From Conchocele bisecta (lineage: Eukaryota > Mollusca > Bivalvia > Lucinida > Thyasiridae): a DNA stretch of 64,000 bases. The notes under the pieces are model-generated. The model ran no database searches. It saw only the letters and a list, made by a program, of their open reading frames with translations, and was not told the origin of the DNA. The stretch covers positions 32,969,175 through 33,033,174 of the forward strand of contig CM055269.1 of the NCBI GenBank assembly GCA_029237695.1, read 5' to 3'. The position numbers and the translations under genes were made by a program. Shown here piece by piece: positions 9,761 through 22,236 of this stretch (positions within the stretch are counted from its first letter, which is position 1; the number at the start of each line of letters is the position of its first letter).

Positions 9761-11497
9761 TGAAGCCACACATGCTTTAACACAGTATTTCACAAGTATT
9801 GTGACACATGCAGGTTTTCACTCATGATGTGACGCAGGTTGTCTCGCTACGTGATATAGGATTTCACAAATGTTGTGATGCAAGATTTCACACTCGATGT
9901 CAGATATTTGCATGCCAGAGTTTCTGTGATTGAGTTTGACTGTGACAAAAGTGTTCCAACAAGCTGAAGACATTGATGCACAGTGGCAGGTCATACTGAA
10001 GACATGTATTGTCCGGATTCAACAAAACATCTACGTCAAGCTGAAACAGATATAGAAATGTATACAGTATTATGTTTGATCAAATTCATTAGCGAACAGT
10101 GTATGCCCTGAACAGACAATAAACGCACAGGTTGATCAGGGACTACACTGGTTGCAAACTCATTAGGTGATGGTGTCTTTTAAGGGACGTCTGCAATGAA
10201 AAATAATGTTCTCCCGCTTTTAATGATTTTTTTGTAGTGAATAACCGCCATTTGCTGGAAGGAAATGTTCAATGGCTCTAAAAACTGTGAGTACTGACTG
10301 TGCCTCAGATACAACGGTAATATCCAATAATTCCAATTCATGCGCAGTAAATGACATATATATGTGGCTGTGACTGGAGAAATTGGGCAACCAATGTAGA
10401 TCCAGACTGGTCTGCGCATCCGCAGTCTGATCAGGATCTACACTGCTTGTCATTCCATCACTGAAACACCCGTCATGCTTCTAACAAGCAATACAGATCA
10501 TTATCAGGCTACATGAGTGTGAAGAAGCTACACTGGTCACATATCCCATAATCCCCATTTCTCCAGTCACAGCCACATATTATCAATCAATCAAACCATT
10601 TTATTTCATCACATTGCCCAAAACATGCGCTACATTGAAGTACATGCCTTCAGAACGTGATAAGCAGGGCAGATAATTTGGTATGGCATAATTTGGCATT
10701 TTCGCTTTTCATGTACCAGTATGTTCTGAAATGATAATACTATACCACATTTAGAAAATAGTTCCCAGTATAGACGCTAGTGTAGTTAATTTATATGAAA
10801 CAATATAGTAACCTTCAATTGTAAAACATCTATAATACTGAAAAATACTGTACTGTAAAATTTGTTTCGGAATTATTAGTTTGTACTTGCCGTATTATTT
10901 TAATAATATTTTTTTTTTTGATATGTAAAATATGTCAGTGAGTCACATTTTACTACTAAAGCGCAAATTAGATCAGATTCTATATTCTACAGAGTGCAGA
11001 CTGAGAAGAAGCCATTACGGGAGTACGTTGCAAGAGTTACAGTTCGCAACTATACTGCTTCAAGCTTAGTACCAATTTTTGCTATGTCATCCATGATGTG
11101 TTATCCAATACGCCGTTCATTTTTGTTTACACTGCGAGATGCACAGAATTATCAGAAATAAACATGATGTTGGAAACACACAGAGGTGACATCATACATC
11201 ACAATACATTTATGTCATTTACTGACGTCTGAATGTTATGAGACTTTCAACATGCATATACTTCTTTGAACTGCCTCGGCTTGTATGCTGCTGGAATTTG
11301 GACTAAATACGGGCATGATACTGACATTTAAACTTGTTTTGAAAGCATTAGGTTGGCAGAATTTGCAGACACTGGCATTGAAATTTGTATTTACAAATTT
11401 GTATTTTAATAGTTAATGGTCCTACTTCATAGATATAGGTACAATGGTGTCGGCAAATTCTGCGCACCTAAGGCTTTCCAAACAAATGTATATGTCA
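9761..11497. repeat. Interior of block A; no gene; includes GTCTGATCAGGATCTACACT element
   Basis: It matches 18060-20120 in block B. At 10360-10545 it contains CGCATCCGCAGTCTGATCAG and AACAAGCAATACAGATCATT, a motif set recurring at 19010-19140, 34200-34330 (inverted) and 40700-40860. It resembles a dispersed bivalve miniature element. Otherwise it is AT-rich non-coding DNA. Confidence 0.65.
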
Positions 11498-12198
11498 TTA
11501 AAGGTACATACTCAGTAGGCACAACATGTTTTTTACAGAGACATCATCTGGCAAAATAAACATTCATTCACAATTACCCCATGTATTGATTGACATTATT
11601 ATACATTTTATGGCAGACGTAAATGTTCACACTGATATCAGGGGCGATAACCGTGTTTCCTTAAAATGTTAACGGACATAACTATTTATTCTCCGTATTT
11701 ATATTTTGATGTGCAATGATCATACTTTATAATCTGTCGAAAATATTATTTGCTCAGGTGACGCATTTAATTAGTACAAATAATTAAAAAATATCATGCC
11801 ACATTTGCATATGAAAATAGCCTGATACGACCGCGCGTCACTATCAGTAGATTTGAGACTTGGTGGAATAGTGACACAATTGTTCACTTTATATTTAATT
11901 CCTATAGATGACAGTTTGTGCCTATTGTCTTGGCTTTATAGGAAGTAAATAAGTGTATAAATGTGTCACTATTCCACCAGTTCTAAAGATTACGAGTGCC
12001 CTCATAAATACAGAGAATAAATAGTATATCGCCCCTGATATCAGTGTAATAATTGCCTGATATAAAATGTATAATAATGCCAATCAATACCCACGTGGGA
12101 TAATGGTGAATGAATGTTTATTTTGCCAGAAAATGTCTCAGGTGATGTCTCTGATATAAAGTACATTTTGTGCCTACTGATTGGGCATGTACCTTTAA
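11498..12198. mobile_element. TTAA-flanked MITE, compound: two copies of one family fused in opposite orientations
   Basis: TTAA at 11498-11501 and at 12195-12198 flank ends that read AGGTACAT (left) and, inverted, GTACCT (right). The inner TIR is GCCCACTCAGTAGGCACA. The first ~425 bp are an inverted copy of the 51840-52346 element and the rest is a partial forward copy; both contain TATCGCCCCTGATATCAG in opposite senses. There is no coding capacity. A TTAA target is typical of piggyBac-like and some other DNA transposons, but the TIR does not start CCC. Confidence 0.78.
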
Positions 12199-12270
12199 CA
12201 TTTCATGAATATTCAACGCGGTTCAAAGACGTCTGTTCAGGTAAAATGTCAAAACATTCTGACATCACTA

Positions 12271-14009
12271 AGTTTTAAAGATTAGCAGACAAGCTAATTT
12301 CCACCGTTTCTGGGCAGGTGATGCTTCAAAGTTGTACAGAGGTAATACTAATAGTCACTTACATTTATTTATGTTCCCTTTATGGTAATTTGGCCAGACT
12401 ATTCCGCAGCTTGATATATGGATTTTTGCTTACATGGTTAGAAAGTAACCTAATTTCGGACAGATGTGTTTTCGACTTGTTTGTGGAAGGATACACCAAG
12501 TTACAGTTTGCCATATAAGGTTATTGTTATTGTTGTAGATTTTGTGCCGCATGATCGTTACATGTAAACAAACCGCTGTCCCATTGACAGCCAGGCAAAA
12601 TGTACTATTTTCATTTTACTCCCTAATCTATAATATTGCATTTTTTAAATCAAACTTACATTCATCTTTTGAAATCGACATTCATTTAGCTTTCATAAGT
12701 ATAATTACACAGATCACAGTGTACACGTAAGTTTTTCAGCTAACTGAATGAGGATGCGTCTACGGTCACAGGCATTCGGCATGTTTCGGCTTTCATCGGT
12801 ATAACTCTATCTATACGTGTAGTCTTCATTATGTGGGTGGGGAATCGACCTACGAACATTTCTGCTGCCACAGTCGCCAGGACAAAACAATAATAATTGT
12901 ATATCAACTTGATAATTATTTTTGGGTGGTATTTTTTATACAGGATCTAACATAATTTATGTTTGTTAATGGTATATATTTTTAAGAGTTTAATTACTAA
13001 TATCATATGAAACGCGGCTAAGTCGAGTTATTTTTATGAAATCAGTAAATATCGTATTAAATCTAAGCCATTAGTCACTATGCCCCCTGCATACAAAGCA
13101 TGTTGAGGGGTAGATCATTTTTGGATTTTATCATCAATGTTGTTTTCGTTATATAGCTGTTTTCATGCCTAAAGTCAATTAAGGCCAATTAATATATGTG
13201 TCTAGTCAGACCAAGCAGCAACCAGGGATATTTGTGAGCCCCTGCAATTGGCGATAAAAATAAATAGTTGGCGATAAAAAATTGCAATTGGCGAATTTTT
13301 TTTTTTTTTAAATAAAATTAGTGAAATACGTTATTAAATGGCGAAAGTAATAATAAATCTGGTTCACAAACTTGCCGATTATTCCCCGATCAATTTGTTT
13401 TTTTCGCCAGATTTAAATCCTCTATAAATTGACACATTTAACTATGACACGCGGTGACCTGTGTATTTTTTTTGCACTGGACTGTCATAAACTTAATCCC
13501 AAAACTGACCATATTATCGATCGATAACGCCGCGTCCTGGCGATTCACAGCTACAGTACCTGTGTATCGCAAGAAAGTGATATAGCGTAATCGAATTTGA
13601 AAGTAATTAGCGAATTAGCGAAAATATTCTGCGGCGTTTTACGACAGAATGACTCGGCAAAATGCGACGAATCACTGTCACTACTTTGTATATGGTTTGA
13701 TTGAATGGAGTTGACCGTACCGATTTCCATCACGTTACACGCTGGAGTTCAGCCGACTAAACGTAGAAACTATAATTCAAAACCATAAAGTTTGTTTATT
13801 CGCCGAGAAGGAACGCAAATTTGACGCCTCTAAAGATTCGTTCTTTCCCGTTCGCGACCTTAAACTTAATTTCTATGTCACGAAAGAACGATAATTAGCG
13901 TTCCTCCAAGGGTTTTTTTCCGCAGACGTGTGCTCATCATCTAAGGGATGCTAATTTTCGTTCTTCGCAGAAACGTGTAGAAACGAATTCCGTTTCTTCT
14001 TGTCTATGG
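12271..14009. other. No gene seen; partial dispersed repeat at 12310-12500
   Basis: 12310-12500 (ATGCTTCAAAGTTGTACAGA, TGGTTAGAAAGTAACCTAAT) is related to 29530-29720 and, inverted, to 24050-24200. 13240-13320 is AT-rich with four copies of TTGGCGATAAAA-like phrases. I see nothing recognisable in the remainder. Confidence 0.5.
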
Positions 14010-14503
14010 TTCCAAGACGAATGTAGGACAAAACACCCTGAGACAAAACACCCTCAACGCAAAAATGACTACATGGACATAACCCCCTCAATCATTTTAT
14101 CAGGTTGGACAAAATACCCTCAATGATTTTTTCAGGGTGGACGAAACCCCCTCAATCGTTTTCTCAGGGTGGACGAAACCCCCTCAATCGTCTCAGGGTG
14201 GACAAAACACCCTCAATCGTTTTCTCAGGGTGGACGAAACCCCCTCAATTTCTGGGATTGATTGAGTTTTGAGTGGAGAAAGGGTCTATCTTCATTACAT
14301 ATATATGTATATGTACCAAGAAGATTAAAGTCGCAAACAATCACAATCCCAGAAATTGAGGGGGTTTCGTCCACCCTGAGAAAACGATTGAGGGTGTTTT
14401 GTCCACCCTGATAAAACGATTGAGGGGTTATGTCCATGTAGTCATTTTTAGGTTGAGGGTGTTTTGTCAGAGGGGGTTCTGTCCGGATACCTTCCAAGAC
14501 GAA
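14010..14503. mobile_element. Foldback-type element with tandem-repeat arms and perfect 12 bp target duplication
   Basis: TTCCAAGACGAA at 14010-14021 and again at 14492-14503 flank the element. The left arm (14022-14256) and right arm (~14336-14491) are inverted copies built from ~30 bp units of the type CAGGGTGGACGAAACCCCCT followed by CAATCGTTTT. The two arms share TGACTACATGGACATAACCC in opposite senses. The ~80 bp spacer is AT-rich (ACATATATATGTATATGTAC) and non-coding. Arms made of short direct repeats are the mark of foldback (FB-like) elements. Confidence 0.85.
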
Positions 14504-14744
14504 CAGCACTAGAAGTTACTGTGTAAAAATGTGTCTACTGCAGTATTATTAACGTTTTCGTCTCACTGCGCCGCTAGGCCAAGAAACCTAACTTTCAACA
14601 GAGTACCAAATAGAAAGGGATTTTCCCAAGCATATCCCTTTTTCGCTCACTTTTTTGCTCTCTCGCCACGACTGATTTCCACGTTTGAGCAGTTTTGGGG
14701 TCGAAATGTGGTCAAACTCGCAAATTGGAAGCTCATCAAATTCG
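14504..14744. other. Unassigned spacer before block B
   Basis: No gene or known repeat was recognised. The open frame here is short and has no family signature. Confidence 0.4.
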
Positions 14745-14786
14745 CCTCTAAAACTGATCATTTCCAGGTTTGAGCAGTTTTGGTGG

Positions 14787-17100
14787 GCATTGTAGGAAAT
14801 TTCCTACATTAGAAACTCTCCATTTGCAGGTTTTCGTAGTTATTGACAGCAAAACAAACAACGGAATATGGGCAGTGTTATTTAATAAATGAATTTAATA
14901 ATATAAACTCGATTGTGGGAAATTTCCCACAATTGAAATACAGAATGTACAATTTAACAAAATAATTACAAATTGGACACTGAAATGCCAAAAAAATACA
15001 ACTCCGACAATATCCGAATACAATGAACTAAACTTGATGATTAATCGGTTTTCATTGTAGGAAATTTCCTACGTTCGATTTAGGTGTTTTACTTTTGTCT
15101 AGGAAATATTGTTAAACTTCTCTAAATAAATTTCAATACTGAAATTCAAAACATACAACTTTGACAATATCCAAATGTACATCAATTTAATTGAACGTAG
15201 GAAATTTCCCACAATTAAACCTTATTTACAGAAAAGTCAGAAACCGATCGTAGGAAATTTCCTACGTTCCATTCAAGTGACTTACTTTTGTGCAGGATAT
15301 ATTGTCAAATACATGTACATGTACCATTCAACATCGAGATTCAAAACATAAAACTTTCACAAAACTGTGATCAGTCGTATTTATTTTACAGAAACAACAG
15401 AAACCGATCGTAGGAAATTTCCTACGTTCGATTCAAGTGATTTACATTTGTCAAGGATATATTGCCGAAGTTCTCGAAGTTAATAAATTTCAACACTGAA
15501 ATTCAAAATATACAACTTTGACAAGATCCAAATGTACATCACTTGACTTGAACGTAGGAAATTTCCCACAATAAAACCTAAAAATCATTCATTTTATATC
15601 AGTCGTATTTCTTTTACAGAAAAGTCAAAAACCGATCGTAGGAAATTTCCTACGTTCGATTCAAGTGATTGAAAGTATCTAGGATATATTGACAAAGTTC
15701 TCTATGTTAATGAATTTCAATAATTCAAAACACAACTTCGACAATATCCAAGTATAACTCACTTGAATAGAACGTAGGAAATTTTCCACAATTAAACCTC
15801 AAAAGTTATTCATTTTATATCAGTCGTTTTTTCTTTTACAGAAAAGTCAGAAACCAATCGTAGGAAATTTCCTACGTTCGATTCAAGTGATTTGCTTTTG
15901 TCCAGGATATATATCGAAGTTCTCTATGTTAATAAATTTAACACTGAAATTCAAAACACACAACTTTGACAATATCCAAATGTACATCACTTGAATTGAA
16001 CGTAGGAAATTTCCCACAATTAAATCTAAAAAATAATTCATTTTAGATCAGTCATATTTGTTTTACAGAAAAGTCAGAAACTGATCGTAGGAAATTTCCT
16101 ACGTTCGATTCAAGTGATTTCATGAATCTAGGATATATTGACAAAGTTCTCTATGTTGATGAATTTCAATATTTCAAAACAAAACTTCGACAATATCCAA
16201 GTATAACTCACTTGAATTGAACGTAGGAAATTTCCCACAATTAAACCTAAAAAATAATTTATTTAGTCGCATTTGTTTTACAGACAAGTCAGAAACCGAT
16301 CGTAGGAAATTTCCTACGTTTGATTCAAGGATTTACATTTGTCTAGGATATATTGACGAAGTACTCTCGGTTAATAAATTTCAACATTGAAGTACAAAAC
16401 ATACAACTTTGACAATATCCAAATGTACATCACTTGAATTTAACGTAGGAAATTTCCCACAATTACACCTAAAAAATAATTCATTTTAGAATAGTCGAAT
16501 TTCTTTTACAGACAAGTCAGAAACCGATCGTAGGAAATTTCCTACGTTTGATTCAAGTGATTTACATTTGTCTAGGATATATTGCCGAAGTTCCTGAAGT
16601 TAATAAATTTCAACACTGAAATTCAAAACATACAACTTTGACAATATTCAAATGTATATCACTTGAATTGAATGTAGGAAATTTCCCACAATTAAACCTA
16701 AAAATCATTTCATTTTCTATCAGTCGTATTTCTTTTAACAGAAAACTTAGAAACCAATCGCAGGAAATTTCCTACGTTCGATTCAAGTGATTTACTTTTG
16801 TCCAGGATATATTGACGAAGTTCTCTAAGTTAATAAATTTAACACTGAAAATTCAAAACATACAACTTTGACAATATCCAAAAGTAAATCACTTGAATGG
16901 AACGAGGCAATAAACAATTAAACTAAAAAATAATTCATTTTAGAATCAGTCATACCGGTATTTGCGGAGGCAATTTCAAACAATTAAACCTAAAAAATAA
17001 TTCATTTTAGATCATCACCGGTATTTGTTTTACAGAAAAGTCAGAAACCAATCGTAGGATATTTCCTGCGTTCGATTCAAGTGATTTACTTTTGTCTAGG
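14787..17100. repeat. Tandem array B of palindromic GGAAATTTCC motifs, ~10 units of ~225 bp
   Basis: GATCGTAGGAAATTTCCTAC or close variants appear near 15248, 15407, 15634, 15857, 16084, 16299, 16529 and 16757, alternating with AACGTAGGAAATTTCCCACA. The units are more regular than in array A. The last unit (16900-17100) is degenerate and contains a short internal duplication. Confidence 0.9.
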
Positions 17101-17590
17101 ATATCCGTCAAGCAATCGGTCAAGTAATATTAAAGTTATACCATGATGAAGAAACGTGTACAAACTTTTTCTTACGAAAAAAAAGTGTGTTTCTGCAAAA
17201 ATATGAAGGTAAAACAGGCCATAGTCATGTTAAATGGCGGCATGAGTGTGTTCGCAATGTTTTTTCACATGCACAAATGTCCAAACATTTAAGTCAAACC
17301 GAATCCGTCAAGTAATATTAAAGTTATACCATGATGATGAACCTTGTACAAATTTTTTTGACAAAGCGGCACATGCACATGATTGCGAGATATTTACTAC
17401 AACTAAGGACATACAAGTTTGTCAATATACATAGCAAAGCCATAATAAATATATGTTGTTTTACATGGAGAAATACGCAGATGAGGAAGAACAATTTATT
17501 TATTTAATGGTGTTTAATGGTCTGTCAAAAGCTAAGGTCATCCTAGGCCATGTTAACTGGGTCAAATCCCATATTTCACCAGTATCAATG
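17101..17590. repeat. 181 bp-type repeat and linked block sequence (copy 3)
   Basis: 17105-17360 repeats ATTAAAGTTATACCATGATG twice and matches 7640-7850. 17385-17590 matches 8105-8330 (CATAATAAATATATGTTGTT, GTCAAAAGCTAAGGTCAT). Confidence 0.7.
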
Positions 17591-17629
17591 GAAATTCAAT
17601 GGCAAACAAATGGAGTTACATGTATGTAG

Positions 17630-18060
17630 TAAGACATCTGGAGTGATGTGACGCAGGATTTCACACGTGAAGCAGTGCATAATTTCACATTTGGTGTCAC
17701 ACAGGATCTCAGAAGTGTTGTCACGCAGGATCTTACAAATGATGTGACGCAGTATCTCAGGAATAATGCACATGTGATCATGGTGATGCTGCGGATCTCA
17801 GGAATGATGTAACGCAGGATCTCAGCAACTCACGAGTGATGTGACGCGGGATCTCACATGTGATGTGACGCATAATTTCACATTTGTGTGACGTAGGATC
17901 TCAGAAGTGTTGTCACACAGGATCTGACAAGTGATGTCATCATGGGGACGCTGCGGATCACAGAAATGATGTAGCACAGGATCTCAGCAACTCGTAAGTA
18001 ATGTGACACAGGATGCCACAAGTGATTGGTGCAGGATGTCGACACATGCAGGTTTTCACA
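17630..18060. repeat. Higher-order tandem array B (short version of 8620-9760)
   Basis: It contains the same ~23 bp GATCTCA...TGATGTGACGCAG monomers, in about two and a half 163 bp units. Confidence 0.82.
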
Positions 18061-18439
18061 CATGATGTGACGCAGCTTTTCTAGCTACGTGATACAGGAT
18101 TTCACAAATGTTGTGATGCAAGATTTCACACTCGATGTCAGATATTTGCATGCCACAGAGCTTCTGTGATTGAGTTTGACTGTGACGAAAGTGTTCCAAC
18201 AAGGTGATGACATTGATGCACAGTGGCAGGTCATACTGAAGATATTCATTGTCCGGGTTCAACAAAACATCTACGTCAAACTGAAACAGATATAGAACAG
18301 TATAAAGTATTATGTTTGATCAAATTCATTAGCGAACAGTGTATGCCCTGAACAGACTACAAACGCACCGGTTGATCAGGGACTACACTGGTTGCAAACT
18401 CATTAGGTGATGCGTGTCTTTTAAGGGATGTCTGCAATA

Positions 18440-18772
18440 AGCTAGATTACCGCAGCCTGCATGGACACTAAAAAAAGAGATATAGTAGATAGAAAAACTT
18501 TAATAAAAAAACTTTAACCGGACACACGCACGTATGGATGTACGCCAAAGTGCCGACTATATCGCACTTTCCGCAAGCGGGCGCGACAAAAACTTTAAAC
18601 CAAAAACGTCAACCAAAAATTTAAAAGTAATTAGACCCTTGACATTGGGCATATGGGCCGCAGAGATAAGTATAACGAAAAACTTAAAACCAAAAAACTT
18701 AACAAAAACCGTACGTACCGTACGCCAAAGTGCCGACTATATCGCGCTTTCCGCAACGGGCGCGACAAAAAT
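18440..18772. mobile_element. Insertion in block B related to 38770-39130
   Basis: Absent from the equivalent site of block A (~10200). It carries ATGGACACTAAAAAAAGAGA, CTTTAACCGGACACACGCAC and, twice, GTGCCGACTATATCGC followed by CTTTCCGCAA and GGGCGCGACAA. The same phrases occur at 38810-38915. It looks like a non-autonomous DNA transposon fragment. No coding capacity. Confidence 0.65.
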
Positions 18773-20120
18773 AAAGTACCTCCTTTAATGAATTTATGTA
18801 GTGAAGAAACCGCCATATTGGGCGGGTAGGAAATTGCAATGTCCCTAAAAACACTGTGAGTACCGACTGTCCTCAGATACAACATTAATATCCCCCCCCA
18901 AAAAAAAAAAATAAAAAAATTCCAATTCATGTCTGTAAAATGACTATATAATTTGGCTGTGACTGTAGAAATTGGGTCTTATGGGTTTTGCCACCAATGT
19001 AGATACCAGACCGGCCTGGCGCATCGCAGTCTGAATCAGGATCTACACATCACGCCGTCCACCATCAATGAAACACCTGACATGCTTCTAACAAGCAATA
19101 TAGATCATTATCAGGCTACACAAGTGTGAAGAAGCTACACTGGTCCACATAACCACATAAGCCACATTTCTCCAGTCACAGCCACATATTATCAATCCAT
19201 TCACAACCATTTTATTTCATCACATTCCCCAAAGCATGCGCTACAATCAAGCACATGCCTTCAAACCTGTCCATAAGCAGGGCAATAATATTGGTTGGCA
19301 GAATAATTTTGCATTTTCCGCTATACATGTACCCAGTACATCTGAAATGATAATACTTTACCACATTTAGAAAAAAAGTTCTCAGTATAGACGGCTAGTG
19401 TAAATTAAATTATATGAAACAATTTAGTAACCTTCAATCGTAAAAAACTGTTTATAAATACTGAAAAAATATAGTAACTGAAAAATTAGTTTCGGAATTA
19501 TTATTTGTACTTGTCATATTAATTTTATAATATTAATTTTTTCCAGTAAACTATATAAAATATGTTCAGTGAGTCACATTTTAACTACTAAAGTGCAAAT
19601 AAGATCAGATTCGCTATCTGCAGACTGAGCGAAAGCCATGAGTGGATAGTAACTATGGCAGCGAACGGTACGGTAGTACATTGGCAAGAGTTACAGTTAC
19701 AACTGCATGTATGTATACTGCTTTCCAAGTTTAGAACCAATTTTGCTATGCCTGAATGTGTTATCTAGTACGCTGTTCATATTTTTGTTTACACTTGGCA
19801 AGATGCGCAGAATTAAATCAGAAATAAACATGATGTTGCAACACACAGAGGTGGCATCAGACATCACAAAAATGGATGTAAATTACTGACGACCCGATGT
19901 TATGAGACTTTTAACAATGCACATGACTCTTTGAACTGCCTCGTCTTATATGCTGCTGAATTATGGACAAATATGGTCATGAATACTGACAATTAAACTT
20001 GATTCGATTAGTGTTTGAAAGTTTCTTTGTCCACTTCATAAGATAGGTACAATGGTGTCCGCTAAATCTGCACACCTAAGGGTTTTTTTTTTTTTTTTTT
20101 TCGTTTCCAAACAAATTTAA
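18773..20120. repeat. Interior of block B, no gene
   Basis: It matches 10220-11480 of block A with many one- and two-base indels. A 19-20 base T run lies at ~20080-20102. Confidence 0.65.
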
Positions 20121-20437
20121 ATGTCAATAAAGGTAACATTCCCACATCAGTAGGCACAAACTGTATTACTTACATCAAGACATCATCCAACACTTTTCTA
20201 GGCCAAAAATAAACATTCATTCACCATTATTCCATGTATTGATTGGCATTATTAAAATTTAATATTAGCCGTAAATTTTTAACCACACAGATATCAGGGG
20301 CGATAACCGTGTTTTCCTTTAAAATTTAACGGACATTATATTTATTCTCTGTATTTATTTTTTGATGTGCCAATGATCATAACTTTATAATCTTTCGAAA
20401 ATATTAATTTTTCAGGCGAATGCATTTAATTAGTACA

Positions 20438-22236
20438 CGATTCATTCTAATAAACGCCCCCGGGCGCTTATTAGAGTGAGTGAGTGAGTGAATTGGTTTA
20501 CGTCCGCTTTTCTGACATAGAGGTACAAGCCTCAGATGAGTCTACACGCGATACTGTCAACGGGTCCCGAGACCCTATACCACCTGTCCGAGGGGGTAAA
20601 TCCCAACTTCAGAACTCAATATTTACAATCAAAATATATATACATATCCTGGAAATTTAGAACAAACCTGAACTGGTGTCCAGGCCCACGCCACACCAGC
20701 ATCATTTATCCCATCCCCTAAAAGTAATAAGGATTAGCGCTCATCTTAACTTTTAAATATGGGGTAATAGCCAGACTCAACTCTCACATACAAGTAAAGC
20801 CAAAATACATGAGAGCCAAATCCGGTAGAGTGGGTTCCGGAAAGTATGAACCAATCGTTAAGCCACTTTAGTCGCCTTTTAACGACAAGCAATGGCTACT
20901 GCAGCATCTATTCTCAGGATCATTTGAATCCCGCCCCAGTGCCTGCAACGGGGCGGCTCTTATTAGACATCATCGGTAAGTCACAGTCGGGGGTGGGCGA
21001 TTAATAGAGGCAATGATTTTTTGACAGAGTAAAAAATGACCAAAAGTGAAGAAAACGAATGGATTTGTTTGTAAACCTTACAGACGTTCTATGTACTCAT
21101 TATAGTCTTTAGCAATTACTACCGTATCGGACGTTTGTATCGGATAATCTGTATGTTTGGACGGTCCATTTCTCATTAGAATAATTACTTAAGTAATCGG
21201 ACATACCCAAATCCGTAAATTTCTCAAAATATCTCAACAATAACAAATGACATCACGCTTCGCGTAAACATATACTATCTGGTAAAAAAAAATCGTCCGC
21301 TAAAGACCAAAACGTCCCCATACCAAATCGTTTATTTTAAATATTTTTTTTTGATAAATCAAGCAACCCATCATCACATCTGGTTCCCAGTTTTGCTGTA
21401 CAATATTGTGCGTTAAAACCGTGACCGGGTAACGATGTCTGGTCAACGAATCGCGTAATTTAGATCTCAGTCTACCCATGGTAACCCCCATGTGGGCCCT
21501 CCCTTCAGGCAGAATACGCCGGTAACGAGAGACCACGTGATCTAATTCTAGGCCAGAATCTGCGCGTAACAGACACATGACACTGTGATGATGTAATTAG
21601 ATTCATAACCGGTAGTAGTGGCCAGACAAACGTTGTTTGTGTAGCTACTATATGTTCTACAATGACTGCGAGTACATGCATGTAATTATCTGTAAAAGCA
21701 ATGATCAAAGGATAACACGTGAATAAGACAAGTTATCCCGCCAGGAACAGAATCGAGGATTGTATAAAAGAACCAGATATCGACTTATAGTGACTGCAAT
21801 AATTGTTAAACAAGGAGAAACTGTTTGTGGACATATTCCAGAAGGAACTGTGTGCAGCCATTGACCAAGTACATTATTTAAATAACGGAGATATCACCCA
21901 TGTGAATCGCAGTTACTTCTGGTGAACGCGACCCCTCCTCTATCGGGACATAAGCCAGGGAGGAGCCTTGAAATTCCCATGTTCCTACAGAATATTTGGA
22001 CGCAAAGAACGAAAGGGCAACATGTCCCTCACTGTCCGCCGCGTTACAAAAAAGGGAAATAATTACGGAAATTACAGTTTGACAGGTAAGTCCATTTTTC
22101 CTTTCCAGAGGAGGCCATGGCATTTTATTAGATGTCCCAATTTTTTGAAAAATCGGGCAGAAAATGTTTCATTATTTTGGCCCAAAAAATGGGGGGTGGC
22201 GTTTATTAGAGTATGGTGCGTTTAATAGAAGAATCG
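20438..22236. mobile_element. Non-autonomous DNA transposon inserted in a MITE
   Basis: The ends read CGATTCATTCTAATAAACGC (left) and GCGTTTAATAGAAGAATCG (right), an imperfect terminal inverted repeat. Joining the flanks restores the MITE sequence seen in block A. Subterminal CTTATTAGA and GGCGTTTATTAGAG phrases repeat inside. A related, smaller element lies at 30324-31055. No transposase frame was found. Confidence 0.68.
20475..20955. repeat. Dispersed SINE-like repeat with GAGTGAGTGAGTGAG head
   Basis: The head is GAGTGAGTGAGTGAGTGA, and the 3' part holds GCCACTTTAGTCGCCTTTTA, ACGACAAGCAATGGCTACTG and CAGGATCATTTGAATCCCG. I recall this arrangement from mollusc interspersed repeats. It is nested in the 20438-22236 element. 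A fragmentary copy is at 8236-8550. Confidence 0.6.

Larger units (their letters stand above)
5986..12270. repeat. Block A: first copy of a long composite repeat
   Basis: From the phrase TTTCCAGGTTTGAG through the TTAA element and the AATATTCAACGCGGTT tail, this region matches 14745-22575 in the same order and orientation, with many small indels and a few large insertions. Components are listed separately. It has no convincing gene. Stretches 7851-8235 and 9900-11497 hold AT-rich sequence that also occurs in block B (and partly, inverted, in block C). Confidence 0.8.

Noticed and set aside
8571..9783. Minus-strand frames with repeated LLRSCVTT-like peptides, looking like a repeat protein
   Set aside because: They follow from a 24 bp monomer in a satellite; frames change with the 163 bp unit and with indels, and there is no start or domain context.
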